This document shows positions 1-7,730 of a stretch of DNA of 64,000 nt, piece after piece. The stretch covers positions 603,001 through 667,000 of the forward strand of contig NZ_CP077087.1 in assembly GCF_014268495.2 (NCBI RefSeq), in the 5' to 3' direction. This DNA comes from Pseudomonas monsensis (lineage in GTDB: Bacteria; Pseudomonadota; Gammaproteobacteria; Pseudomonadales; Pseudomonadaceae). Position 1 is the first letter of the stretch; each line of letters starts with the position of its first letter. The position numbers and the translations under genes are program-made. Below the pieces are notes generated by a model that did no database searches, was not told the origin of the DNA, and was given only the letters and a program-made list of their open reading frames with translations.

Positions 1-766
1 CTGAAGGGTGGTAGACGTGGCTGGCGTCGGCGCGGCGAGTGTATTGCCCGCCGCGTCCGGCGGTCAGGGCGGCCAGCGTGTCCATGGCGCCCAGCCCGAG
101 GCCCTCGAGCAGAATGCTTTCGCCCGGTTCGATGCGGTCGAGGCTGCCTGGCAACGGATAGATATTGCCGATGCGCTGGCGATCGGCGGCCTGCACCCGA
201 CCGGTGTGGCCGACCGTCAGGATCAGTCGGTCCACCGTGATTTCGGCCCCCGCTGGCGTTTTCAGGCGGTAGCGCTTGCCATCGACCGAGTCGACGGCGG
301 TCACGGCCTGGTGATGCAGGCGCACGCTGACCCATTGCGGCGCGGTCGCCAGAATGCGCGTAAAGGCATCGGCCAGATAAGCGCCGAGCAGATGCCGTGG
401 CAGAAAGTCCTGGGCCTGGACCTCGCGGCCTTCACTCGCCAGCAGTCCGCTGTCGGCATCGACCTTGAGGTTCTGCTCGCGGCACCATTGCAGGAAGTCC
501 GGCCCCGAGCGTGCTTGCGCCTGCGGCAGATCGCCCAAGGCTGTCGCATCGGGAAACACGCCCAGTTGCCCGGCGACGGTGTTGAGCAGCAGGTAGTCCG
601 GTTGATCGGGCCAGTGCGCGCCGCAACCGTGCACGTTGGGCTCAAAGATATTGAGCACCACCGGTTGCTCGGGGCGCGTTTCGCTGAGGCTCAGCAGCCG
701 TTCGAAGATCGACAGGCCGCGCGAGCCGCAACCCACCAGGCCGATGTGCAGGGGCGCCTTCACCAT
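1..766 (-). CDS. FAD/NAD(P)-binding protein, 3' end outside window
   Basis: The reading frame opens with ATG at 766 and runs off the left edge, so only about 255 N-terminal residues are visible. It begins with a Rossmann-type dinucleotide motif (GLVGCGSRGLS, residues 9-19) followed by a HWPDQPDYLLLNT stretch and a later LILTVGHTG strand. This pattern is typical of the FAD-NAD(P)-binding Pfam family (NAD_binding_9). The start overlaps the last 7 bases of sbnB, so translation is probably coupled and the protein probably belongs to the diaminopropionate pathway or to a product made from it. Its substrate is unknown. The family contains oxidoreductases and N-hydroxylase-like proteins, and the sequence does not discriminate between them. 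Confidence 0.8.
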   Translation of the reverse strand, partial: MVKAPLHIGLVGCGSRGLSIFERLLSLSETRPEQPVVLNIFEPNVHGCGAHWPDQPDYLLLNTVAGQLGVFPDATALGDLPQAQARSGPDFLQWCREQNLKVDADSGLLASEGREVQAQDFLPRHLLGAYLADAFTRILATAPQWVSVRLHHQAVTAVDSVDGKRYRLKTPAGAEITVDRLILTVGHTGRVQAADRQRIGNIYPLPGSLDRIEPGESILLEGLGLGAMDTLAALTAGRGGQYTRRADASHVYHPS

Positions 767-1791
767 CTGCGCTCCTCCCCGAAAAACGACGGGATGGCAA
801 CGGCCTGACCTTCCTTGACCGCGATGTCGTGGACCATACGGCCGATCGCCAGGTCGAGAATGCCCATGCCGAACGGCGAATAGATCAGCGGTTTGTCCCG
901 GCTTACCTGCAGGTCGCCGCGAATCAGCTGCGCCACGGTGCCGGTGACGAAGTCGCGATGGCCGTACTTCTGCTCGGCCAGATGCGGCGAGGTATTGGCT
1001 TTCAGGCAGTGGGTCACGTCATCGAAGTAGTTGTAACTTTCTTCGATGATTTCCGCACCGATATCCCGCAGCGAGATATTCAGCACGATCTGCCCCGGAC
1101 GGAATGTGCCGTTGCCTTTGACATAAGGCTCACCGGCACTGGTCGCGAACACCACGATGTCGGCGTTCAGGGCGTCGGCCAGCGGCACGATCTGCACTTG
1201 CGGCACCGCGAGCTGCTCAGCAAACGCTGCCAGCGCTTCGGCCGATTCAGTATTGAGGTCGTGAATTTCGACACGGTCGAACGACCAGTCGTCGCTGATG
1301 AATGTTTCGAGGATATTGCGCGCAATCACCCCGCCACCCACGATCGACAGTCTTGGCGCACGCTTGTTCTGGCCATTGAGCCACCAGGCGCCGAGCACCG
1401 CCGACGCTGCTGTACGCACGGCGCTGATCAGTGCGCCTTCAAGAAGGGCGTAGGGATAGCCGGTGTCCGGATCGTTGAGGATCAGCACCGCAGAGGCGCG
1501 GGGAATCCCCGATTTGATGTTGTCGGGGTAGCTGGCAATCCATTTGATCCCGGAGACCGATTGATCGCCCTCGCTGTCGACGATCGCCGCCGGCAAGGCA
1601 ATGATCCGGTTCGCCGGCTGCTCGGGGAAGCGCAGGAAGTAACTGTCGGGGTTGACCGTCTCGCCACGCTCATGGGTCAGGTAGGTTTGCGCCACCAGCT
1701 CGATAGCGTCCTGGCGCAGGCCGTTGAGGATGTTCTTGACCGCAGCGCCGGGCACCACATGGAAGGGTTGAATCGAGGTTTGAGTCGTCAT
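760..1791 (-). CDS. sbnB: SbnB-like N-(2-amino-2-carboxyethyl)-L-glutamate dehydrogenase
   Basis: This 343-residue protein belongs to the ornithine cyclodeaminase/mu-crystallin family. In staphyloferrin B biosynthesis SbnB oxidises N-(2-amino-2-carboxyethyl)-L-glutamate with NAD+ to give L-2,3-diaminopropionate (Dap) and 2-oxoglutarate. The visible NAD-binding motif is LSIVGGGVIARNI near residue 150. An ALLEGALISAVRTAA segment just before it matches the family's conserved RTAA signature. The gene follows sbnA after about 6 bases and overlaps the next gene, so the three form one operon. Assignment as SbnB rather than a generic cyclodeaminase rests on the adjacent sbnA. Dap feeds siderophores or peptide antibiotics, and the final product is not visible here. 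Confidence 0.88.
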   Translation of the reverse strand: MTTQTSIQPFHVVPGAAVKNILNGLRQDAIELVAQTYLTHERGETVNPDSYFLRFPEQPANRIIALPAAIVDSEGDQSVSGIKWIASYPDNIKSGIPRASAVLILNDPDTGYPYALLEGALISAVRTAASAVLGAWWLNGQNKRAPRLSIVGGGVIARNILETFISDDWSFDRVEIHDLNTESAEALAAFAEQLAVPQVQIVPLADALNADIVVFATSAGEPYVKGNGTFRPGQIVLNISLRDIGAEIIEESYNYFDDVTHCLKANTSPHLAEQKYGHRDFVTGTVAQLIRGDLQVSRDKPLIYSPFGMGILDLAIGRMVHDIAVKEGQAVAIPSFFGEERRW

Positions 1792-1797
1792 TGTGTT

Positions 1798-2772
1798 TTA
1801 CGCCGAAAGTGCCAGAGCGGGTTCTGGGAAGAGAGGTTGCAGCGCCGCAGCGCCGAGACGCTGGGTCACCCAGTCGTCGGAGTAGATGGTTTCGAGGTAT
1901 CGCTCGCCCATGTCGGGTGAGATCGCCACGACGACGTCGTCGGGGCGGATGTGCGGCGCCCACTGCTGCACGCCGGCGAGGACGGTGCCGGTGGAGCCGC
2001 CGAAGAGCAGGCCGTAGCGCTGCGCCAGCCAGCGGCAGACCTTGATCGTCTGTTCTTCAGGGATGGACAGAAAGTCGTGGATGCCGGCCGGTTCGAAAAT
2101 CTCCGGGCGACGGCTGGTGCCGAGCCCCGGGATATGACGCGGGCCACCCGGCAGGCCGAAGGTGACCGAGCCGACGGTATCGACGGCGATGACCTTGGTG
2201 TGCGGGTGGTGTTCGGCGAAGTAGTTTTTGCAGCCCATCAGCGTGCCGGTGGTACCGGCGCCGACGAACAGATAATCCACTTGTGGAAACCTGCGCGCGA
2301 TCGACCGGGCCGTCGCTTGATAGTGGGCGAGGGGGTTGGTCGGGTTCTTGTACTGATTGAGCCAGATGTAGTCGGCGTTGTCGGCGACCAGTTGCTCAAT
2401 CAGGCGAATGCGCGAATTCAGGAAACCGCCGTTTTCGTCGCGCTGATCGACCATGATCATCTCGGCGCCGAGGGCATGGATCAGTTTCCGGTTCGGCGCG
2501 GAAATGTTCGGGTCGATCACGCAGACAAACTTGTAACCCTTGGCCGCGCAGACCATCGCCAGCGCGACCCCCAGATTCCCTGAAGACGACTCGACCAGAC
2601 GGGTTTTATGGGTAATCAGGCCCCTGACTTCCAGGTCGGTAATCAGTGCGTGCGCGGTTTTCAGCTTGATCGAGCCGGCAGGATTCAGTCCTTCGATTTT
2701 CAGCTGGATCGTTGCGCTGCACAGATCGCCAATCTGTACGTAACTCTCTTCGTTGATAAGTTGCTTGATCAT
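1798..2772 (-). CDS. sbnA: SbnA-like 2,3-diaminopropionate biosynthesis PLP enzyme
   Basis: A 324-residue enzyme of the cysteine synthase fold. SbnA condenses O-phospho-L-serine with L-glutamate to form the intermediate used by SbnB. The PLP lysine is predicted at K36 in NPAGSIKLKTA, and the phosphate-binding loop is seen in VGAGTTGTLMG. An open frame extends further upstream to 3234, but it crosses a tRNA gene and homologues begin at MIKQLINEES, so ATG at 2772 is chosen. A short hairpin (2795-2816, 7-base arms) lies in the leader. First gene of the sbnA-sbnB-FAD protein operon. Confidence 0.88.
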   Translation of the reverse strand: MIKQLINEESYVQIGDLCSATIQLKIEGLNPAGSIKLKTAHALITDLEVRGLITHKTRLVESSSGNLGVALAMVCAAKGYKFVCVIDPNISAPNRKLIHALGAEMIMVDQRDENGGFLNSRIRLIEQLVADNADYIWLNQYKNPTNPLAHYQATARSIARRFPQVDYLFVGAGTTGTLMGCKNYFAEHHPHTKVIAVDTVGSVTFGLPGGPRHIPGLGTSRRPEIFEPAGIHDFLSIPEEQTIKVCRWLAQRYGLLFGGSTGTVLAGVQQWAPHIRPDDVVVAISPDMGERYLETIYSDDWVTQRLGAAALQPLFPEPALALSA

Positions 2773-3149
2773 ACGTCGTCCGTTTCGCTCTTTCGCCGGG
2801 CGCGCAGGGGCCCGGCATTCATCCTGGAATGTTTGAAAAGCAGTAATTGCCGTTCGCCTGTTGAGTGTTTTTAGATTTTTTAGCTGGACAGGAAGTGACC
2901 TTTCGGTGGACGCCGATCTATTCAAAAAATCAGGTTTTGCGCTCTGAGGGCCGCACGAGCCCAGAGTGTTGCGGGGCGCACAGTAGAGCCAGTCATTGGC
3001 TCGCCAAGGCTTGGCGCCATAGTGGCGAAATGGTCTATGCAGGGAGAGATACAGATTTTGGGTATTTTTCAGTACAGCCTGGAGGGGAGGTGTATCGAGA
3101 GCGGAGGGCTGACGGGGCGAAGAGGGGGGTGAGGCTGAATCGCAGGCAT
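2773..3149. other. Intergenic region between sbnA and tRNA-Phe
   Basis: About 380 bases with no convincing gene. It must carry the sbnA promoter on the minus strand, but no clear -35/-10 pair was found. A small inverted repeat with 7-base arms CGCCAAG/CTTGGCG around one central base lies at 3002-3016 and could be an operator. Being the 3' flank of a tRNA gene, this is where an integrated element would begin. Confidence 0.5.
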
Positions 3150-3184
3150 AAAAAAACCCTGAATCTTGCGATTCAGGGTTTTCG
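3150..3184 (-). terminator. Rho-independent terminator of tRNA-Phe
   Basis: On the minus strand the sequence AACCCTGAATC, a short loop and GATTCAGGGTT are followed by a run of T. It lies just after the CCA end of the tRNA-Phe gene and is a textbook intrinsic terminator. It separates tRNA transcription from the sbn genes. Confidence 0.85.
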
Positions 3185-3189
3185 GTATT

Positions 3190-3265
3190 TGGTGCCCAGA
3201 GACGGAATCGAACCGCCGACACGGGGATTTTCAATCCCCTGCTCTACCGACTGAGCTATCTGGGC
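3190..3265 (-). tRNA. tRNA-Phe (GAA), CCA encoded
   Basis: A 76-base cloverleaf reads on the minus strand. The acceptor stem is GCCCAGA/TCTGGGC, the D stem GCTC/GAGC, the anticodon stem GGGGA/TCCCC around TTGAAAA (anticodon GAA), and the T arm GGCGG TTCGATT CCGTC. The discriminator A is followed by genomic CCA at 3190-3192. It has its own promoter (3276-3304) and terminator (3150-3184). tRNA genes are common integration sites, and the sbn cassette lies immediately downstream. Confidence 0.97.
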
Positions 3266-3275
3266 AACGGGGCGC

Positions 3276-3304
3276 ATTAAAAGGGTTTTTCGGATTTACG
3301 TCAA
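3276..3304 (-). promoter_or_regulatory. Sigma-70 promoter of tRNA-Phe
   Basis: On the minus strand TTGACG (3304-3299) and TTTAAT (3281-3276) are separated by exactly 17 bases. The -10 is followed by a GC-rich discriminator, as expected for a stable-RNA promoter under stringent control. Confidence 0.75.
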
Positions 3305-3368
3305 CGACTTTTTTAAAATTTCTTAAATTAATTCCGTCGCTTACGATCCGACCCCCGATTTTGCGGGG

Positions 3369-3641
3369 TTACTCAGCAGGCGGAACGTAGCCTTCAGCCT
3401 TGGCGTATTCCTCGCCGGAGAAGTACTTGTCCATTTCGCCCTGAAGATATTTGCGATCTTCGGCGTTCATCATGTTCAGGCGTTTTTCGTTGATCAGCAG
3501 GGTCTGGTGTTTTTGCCAGTCGGCCCAGGCCTTGGCGGAGACGTGATCAAAAATGTCCTGGCCTTTGGCGCCCGGGAACGGAGCGCGCTCCAGGGCGGGC
3601 AATTCTTCTTTGTACTTGCGGCACATGATGGTGCGGGTCAT
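3369..3641 (-). CDS. yggX: YggX, Fe(2+)-trafficking / oxidative damage protection protein
   Basis: A 90-residue cytosolic protein of the YggX family. The family is linked to iron handling and protection of iron-sulfur clusters against oxidative damage. The N-terminal MTRTIMCRKYKEELP segment, with its single conserved cysteine (C7), and the Fe-trafficking core are clear, and the length is usual. The gene overlaps the end of mutY by ATGA, so the two are translationally coupled. This is sensible because MutY carries a 4Fe-4S cluster. A weak hairpin (3353-3368) touches the stop codon and has no T run, so read-through into tRNA-Phe is possible. Confidence 0.96.
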   Translation of the reverse strand: MTRTIMCRKYKEELPALERAPFPGAKGQDIFDHVSAKAWADWQKHQTLLINEKRLNMMNAEDRKYLQGEMDKYFSGEEYAKAEGYVPPAE

Positions 3642-4705
3642 GACGACTCTCCTGCGTTCAATACGGCGGCCGCGCGCTCGAGCAAGGTTTTGACCGGGGC
3701 GGCAAGGCCCAGGCGCGGCGGGGTGGCGAGGTTATACCAGAGCCAGTCGGCCTCGGCCACGTGGTGGCTGGCCTCCTGCACCTGGACCAGCCAGGGTTCG
3801 ATGGCCAGCTGGAAATGGCTGAATGTGTGGACAAGGCTCGGCAGCGCCTGCTGCTCGCCCATGGTCAGCGCGTGCTGATCGGCGAGATGTTGCAGGTCGT
3901 CGAGATCATCGAGTTCCGGCAGGCTCCACAAACCGCCCCACAGACCGCTGGACGGGCGCCGGTAAAGCAGAATCGCGCCGTCGCCGTTGGCGAGCATCGG
4001 CATCAGCGTGCGCTTCTGCGGGATGGCCTTGCGCGGCTTGGGGATCGGGTAGCGGGTTTCGAGGCCGAGCATGTGCGCTTCGCAGCCGCGCTCCAGCGGA
4101 CACAACAGGCAGCTCGGTTTGCTGCGGGTGCACAGCGTCGCACCCAGATCCATCATCGCCTGCGTATAGGCGTTGACCCGGTCGTGCGGCGTAAAGCGCT
4201 CGGCAGTGGCCCACAACTGTTTGGCGACCTTCGGCTCGCCGGGGTAACCCTCTTGCGCGGTAAACCGCGCCAAAACGCGTTTGACGTTGCCGTCGAGGAT
4301 CGGCGCGCGCAGGCCCATGCTGATGCTGGCGATGGCGCCTGCGGTGGACAGGCCGATGCCCGGCAGCTCCGTGAGCTTTTCGACGTCACGGGGAAACTCG
4401 CCCCCGTACTGGCTGACAACGATCTTCGCGGTCTTCTGCAAATTGCGCGCGCGGGTGTAATAACCCAGCCCGGTCCACAGGTGCAGCACTTCGTCTTCGG
4501 GCGCTTCAGCCAGCGCTTGAACCGTCGGCAGCGCGGCCATGAAGCGGTCGAAGTAATTGAGCACGGTGCTGACCTGAGTCTGCTGCAACATGATCTCCGA
4601 CACCCACACCCGATACGGGTTGATGCCTTGCTGCCAAGGCAAATCGTGGCGGCCGTGGCGGTCGAACCAGTCCAGCACCGCCGAGGAAAACTGCTCCGCT
4701 CTCAT
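3638..4705 (-). CDS. mutY: Adenine DNA glycosylase MutY
   Basis: A 355-residue base-excision repair enzyme that removes adenine mispaired with 8-oxoguanine. Catalytic E37 (SEIMLQQTQV) and D138 (ILDGNVKRV) are present. So are the helix-hairpin-helix LPGIGLSTAGA and the four cluster cysteines C192, C199, C202 and C208 in the canonical C-x6-C-x2-C-x5-C spacing. The C-terminal third is the MutT-like domain that recognises 8-oxoG. A longer open frame reaches 4888 but is shadowed by the asmA gene. ATG at 4705 matches family N-termini and overlaps the asmA stop by ATGA. Middle gene of asmA-mutY-yggX. Confidence 0.97.
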   Translation of the reverse strand: MRAEQFSSAVLDWFDRHGRHDLPWQQGINPYRVWVSEIMLQQTQVSTVLNYFDRFMAALPTVQALAEAPEDEVLHLWTGLGYYTRARNLQKTAKIVVSQYGGEFPRDVEKLTELPGIGLSTAGAIASISMGLRAPILDGNVKRVLARFTAQEGYPGEPKVAKQLWATAERFTPHDRVNAYTQAMMDLGATLCTRSKPSCLLCPLERGCEAHMLGLETRYPIPKPRKAIPQKRTLMPMLANGDGAILLYRRPSSGLWGGLWSLPELDDLDDLQHLADQHALTMGEQQALPSLVHTFSHFQLAIEPWLVQVQEASHHVAEADWLWYNLATPPRLGLAAPVKTLLERAAAVLNAGESS

Positions 4706-6927
4706 CGCTTGAACAGCCCCTTCAATGCGTTTTTCAGTTCCGGGCTGACTTTGTCGCCCAGTTTCTCGTCGAGCTTCTCGCTGAGCTTGTCGCCGGCGAT
4801 TTTTGTCGCGACCTGGCCCAGGCGTTCGTTGTCCACGCGGCAGGCCTTGGCGCCCAGTTCCAGCGGGCCACGGCAGCGCAGCGGCCATTCGATGCCGACG
4901 AATTTCTCGCCGACCTGGCAGGCCGGGTCCGGCATTGCACTGGTGTCGCCTTCGACGATGATGCCAACGCGGTAGTCCATGCCGAGTACGCGCAGGTCGA
5001 TATCGCCGTCACCGTTAACCGTCATGCCCGGGATGCGCACCTTCAGGTCCGGGTTGCTGGCGATGCCGTTGCGGAACGTCAGGTTGCCCTTGAGCTCCTG
5101 GAACGGGGTGTCCTTGCCCCGTGGCTCGCCGCTGAGGGTTTTGCGGTTGAGGGTGGCGATGCCTTTGCACAGTTGCTGTTCAAGGTTGGCGTTGAGCAGC
5201 ACGCCGTTGTTGATCACGAAACTGGCGTTGCCGTTCAGGGTTTCGATCAGCGCCTGCTGGCTGTTGCCGCTGCCGGTGAGATTGCTGGTGAGGGTCACCA
5301 GACCTTTGACCGGCGGGTTCTTGCCCTGGCTTTCGAGGATTTTCTCGACGGGCACACGGTTGATTTTGGTCGTCAGGTTCAACACCGGTGCACTCGGGCG
5401 CACATCGAGGGTGCCGCTGGCTTCGAAACCGCCGTTATACAACTCACCGCTGAGGTTGCTCAGGGTCAACAGACCGCCCTGGCCGCTGGCCTTGAGTGCG
5501 GCGTTCTGGATCGGCAGTTTGTCGAGGGTCAGTTGGCCGAACGTCAGATCGGCATCCACATCCAGTTTGGCCAGACGCTCGACCGGCAGCAGGCGCTCGG
5601 TGCTCCAGGCGCTCTTGCTCGGTTTTTCCGGCAGCGGCGTGGAACCGGCACCGGCCATGGCATCGGCTTCGGTGCTGGCAACTTCGGCTTGACGCACTTG
5701 CGTGGCGTTTTTCGCCTGGTCCGATTTCGGCGGCAGGTAACGGTCGACGTTAAAGGTGTCGGCTTTGAGGGTCGCGCGTAGCGACTGCCTGGCGAAGTCC
5801 TCGACGGCGATGCGACCGCTGAAGCTGCTGTCGTCGAGTTTGAGGTTGATGTTGTCGAGGGCGACGCTGGTCGGAGTGGCCGCCACGCGGCTGACCAGTT
5901 CGACCTTGCTCAGGCTGCCTTCGGCCATCGCCGGCAGTTTCTGACCGATGCTGTCGACGAACTTCGCCAGATCGAACTGGGCGATCGACAGGCCGCCGGT
6001 AATCTGCGGCGTCTTGTCGAGGTCATTGGCCTTCAGTTCGCCCAGTGCGCGCAGCTGGTTGGCGGAGATCTTGATCCCGGTCCATTCGGCGACGTTCGCC
6101 GCTTTATCCAGCAGCACCTGGCCTTGAGCAGAGAAGGTCATGGTCTTGCCTTGCAGCGGGTCGCCGGTCAGTTCGCCGGACAGTTTCATGTCCTCGAACT
6201 TGTAGCGTTGCAGGGCGCGCTCGATGCGCAGTTCGCCATTGAGCTCGGTGCGCACCCGCAGCACAGGCTGATTGGTGCTGAGGAACGCTGTGGCTTTGAG
6301 CGGAATGTTGGTCGAATCATGTACCGCGCCGGTGCTCAGCTGGATGCTCTCGGCGCTGAATTGCTTGCCGGTCTGCTCGTCGTTGTATTCAACGCGGGCG
6401 TTGTTGACGGTCAGGCTGTCGATGTCGAGGCGGATCGGCTGCGGTGGTTTTTCCGGCTGCGCGGGGGCCTCGGCAGTCGGTGCGCTGGCGGGAGCAGGGC
6501 TGCCGGCAGGTGCGGCGGGAGTCGGCAATTTGCCGATGTCTTCCCAGTTGCCGTGGCCGTTCTTGTCGCGTTTCAGGCGCAGGTTCAGGCCTTCGACCCG
6601 CACATCGCTCATCTGCACTTCACGGCGCAACAGGGGCAGTACGCGCACGGACAGGCCAAGCATCTGCAGATCGGCATACGGTTCGGCAGGATTGATCAGC
6701 GTGGCGACGCTGGCTTCGTGCAGTTCCAGGCCGAGCCACGGGAACAGGCTCCAGCCGATATCGCCATTGAGCGTCAGCTCGATGTGGGCCTTGTCACGGG
6801 CTATCTGGCGAATCTCGTCTTTATAGTCGTTGGGATCGAAGAGGTGGGTCAGGGCAAAGCCTGCCGCCACAATGATCAGCAACAACCCGAGAAGTACCAG
6901 ACCCAGGATTTTGCCGAACGCTTTCAT
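4702..6927 (-). CDS. AsmA family envelope protein
   Basis: A 741-residue protein with an N-terminal membrane anchor (residues about 6-27, LGLVLLGLLLIIVAAGFAL). A long periplasmic AsmA region follows, and a C-terminal AsmA-like beta-rich domain resumes after a Pro/Ala-rich linker (about residues 136-160). AsmA proteins resemble bridge-like lipid transfer proteins and are thought to move phospholipids between the two membranes. It is the first gene of a tight operon with mutY and yggX, an association conserved in pseudomonads whose logic is unknown. The repeated NGDGDIDLRV-type strand and the terminal MDYRVGIIVEG segment are typical of the family. Confidence 0.92.
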   Translation of the reverse strand: MKAFGKILGLVLLGLLLIIVAAGFALTHLFDPNDYKDEIRQIARDKAHIELTLNGDIGWSLFPWLGLELHEASVATLINPAEPYADLQMLGLSVRVLPLLRREVQMSDVRVEGLNLRLKRDKNGHGNWEDIGKLPTPAAPAGSPAPASAPTAEAPAQPEKPPQPIRLDIDSLTVNNARVEYNDEQTGKQFSAESIQLSTGAVHDSTNIPLKATAFLSTNQPVLRVRTELNGELRIERALQRYKFEDMKLSGELTGDPLQGKTMTFSAQGQVLLDKAANVAEWTGIKISANQLRALGELKANDLDKTPQITGGLSIAQFDLAKFVDSIGQKLPAMAEGSLSKVELVSRVAATPTSVALDNINLKLDDSSFSGRIAVEDFARQSLRATLKADTFNVDRYLPPKSDQAKNATQVRQAEVASTEADAMAGAGSTPLPEKPSKSAWSTERLLPVERLAKLDVDADLTFGQLTLDKLPIQNAALKASGQGGLLTLSNLSGELYNGGFEASGTLDVRPSAPVLNLTTKINRVPVEKILESQGKNPPVKGLVTLTSNLTGSGNSQQALIETLNGNASFVINNGVLLNANLEQQLCKGIATLNRKTLSGEPRGKDTPFQELKGNLTFRNGIASNPDLKVRIPGMTVNGDGDIDLRVLGMDYRVGIIVEGDTSAMPDPACQVGEKFVGIEWPLRCRGPLELGAKACRVDNERLGQVATKIAGDKLSEKLDEKLGDKVSPELKNALKGLFKR

Positions 6928-7005
6928 GGGCGAGTCCTTGTAGTTAGTCGAATTCGTAATTTAGCCGGGGAGTATAGCGCTGCATCCACCCGGTTCGGGG
7001 CGCCG

Positions 7006-7410
7006 TCATGTCGCTATTACTTCCAGTGGCACGTGCAATTTGGCCGCCAGCGCCTGCGCTTCAAGGTGTCCGGCGGGTGCCAGCAGGCGCAGTTCCGCCC
7101 CCGCTTGCGACGCCATTTTTTGCGCTTGGTTCACCAGCCGCTCGGCAACTCCGCGACGCCGGGTGATTTTTCGCACACATAAATGGGACAGATGCCAAAC
7201 GCCGTGGTGCCTTGTCAGGCGCCCGGCACCGAGCAGGCGATCATTGAAACGTCCGGCAATCAAACAGCCGTCAGCGAGGGCGTTTTCGATCAGATCGGCC
7301 GCGCCGGTGAACGGTGCGAACAGCCATTGCGGCGCATCGCGATAGATTTTCTGCAAATCCTGCTGATCCTGATAACTGGCGTCTTCAAGCGTTTGAACGA
7401 TGACAGGCAT
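7006..7410 (-). CDS. PanZ/PanM-like acetyltransferase-fold protein
   Basis: A 134-residue GNAT-fold protein. The N-terminal DLQKIY element, the GAGRLT strand and the acetyl-CoA loop KITRRRGVAERLV match the PanZ (PanM) family. In enterics PanZ binds acetyl-CoA and triggers self-cleavage of the aspartate decarboxylase PanD, so linking pantothenate synthesis to the acetyl-CoA level. Many pseudomonad homologues are annotated as acetyl-CoA-sensor PanZ family. Whether this one acts on PanD is inference, and panD is not in the window. Transcribed alone, about 80 bases from asmA. Confidence 0.72.
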   Translation of the reverse strand: MPVIVQTLEDASYQDQQDLQKIYRDAPQWLFAPFTGAADLIENALADGCLIAGRFNDRLLGAGRLTRHHGVWHLSHLCVRKITRRRGVAERLVNQAQKMASQAGAELRLLAPAGHLEAQALAAKLHVPLEVIAT

Positions 7411-7730
7411 GATTTTTCCGTTTGTGAAGCGCTATGCAGGAGCCGCAGCAGGCCGCGATCTGTTGCCGTTGGTGATTTCAAGAATGATCAAACGATCGCA
7501 GCGTTGTGCAGTGCCTGCAGGTAAGGAGATCAGGTGACATGAAAAAAGGTGATATCAGTTTGGTTTTTCTGTCACGTGCAAATGGTAACCTTCGCCCGTT
7601 CGTCCGTCCTTCTGCGACTTAACGTCGCGCCTTCAAGGAGCTTCACCCAAAAAAACGGTCATGCCTGCGTGCATAAAGGCCGGGGGTGAGCAGTGGCTGG
7701 CGAACCATACTAATAATTGGGGGATACACA
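7411..7730. other. Divergent intergenic region with two inverted repeats
   Basis: 320 bases between the PanZ-like gene and the MFS gene. Positions 7435-7520 form a degenerate long inverted repeat (TGCAGG ends, GCGATC cores). Positions 7534-7575 form a second one, with arms GTGACAtGAAAAA and TTTTTCTGTCAC differing by a one-base bulge. Either could be a regulator site for the transporter, or a terminator. No gene is seen. Confidence 0.5.

Noticed and set aside
2865..3254. Short open frame between sbnA and tRNA-Phe on the plus strand
   Set aside because: It runs through the tRNA and its terminator, with no RBS or family similarity.
3353..3368. Hairpin at the end of yggX as a terminator
   Set aside because: The stem CCCCG/CGGGG is short, touches the stop codon and has no T run, so a terminator call is not supported.
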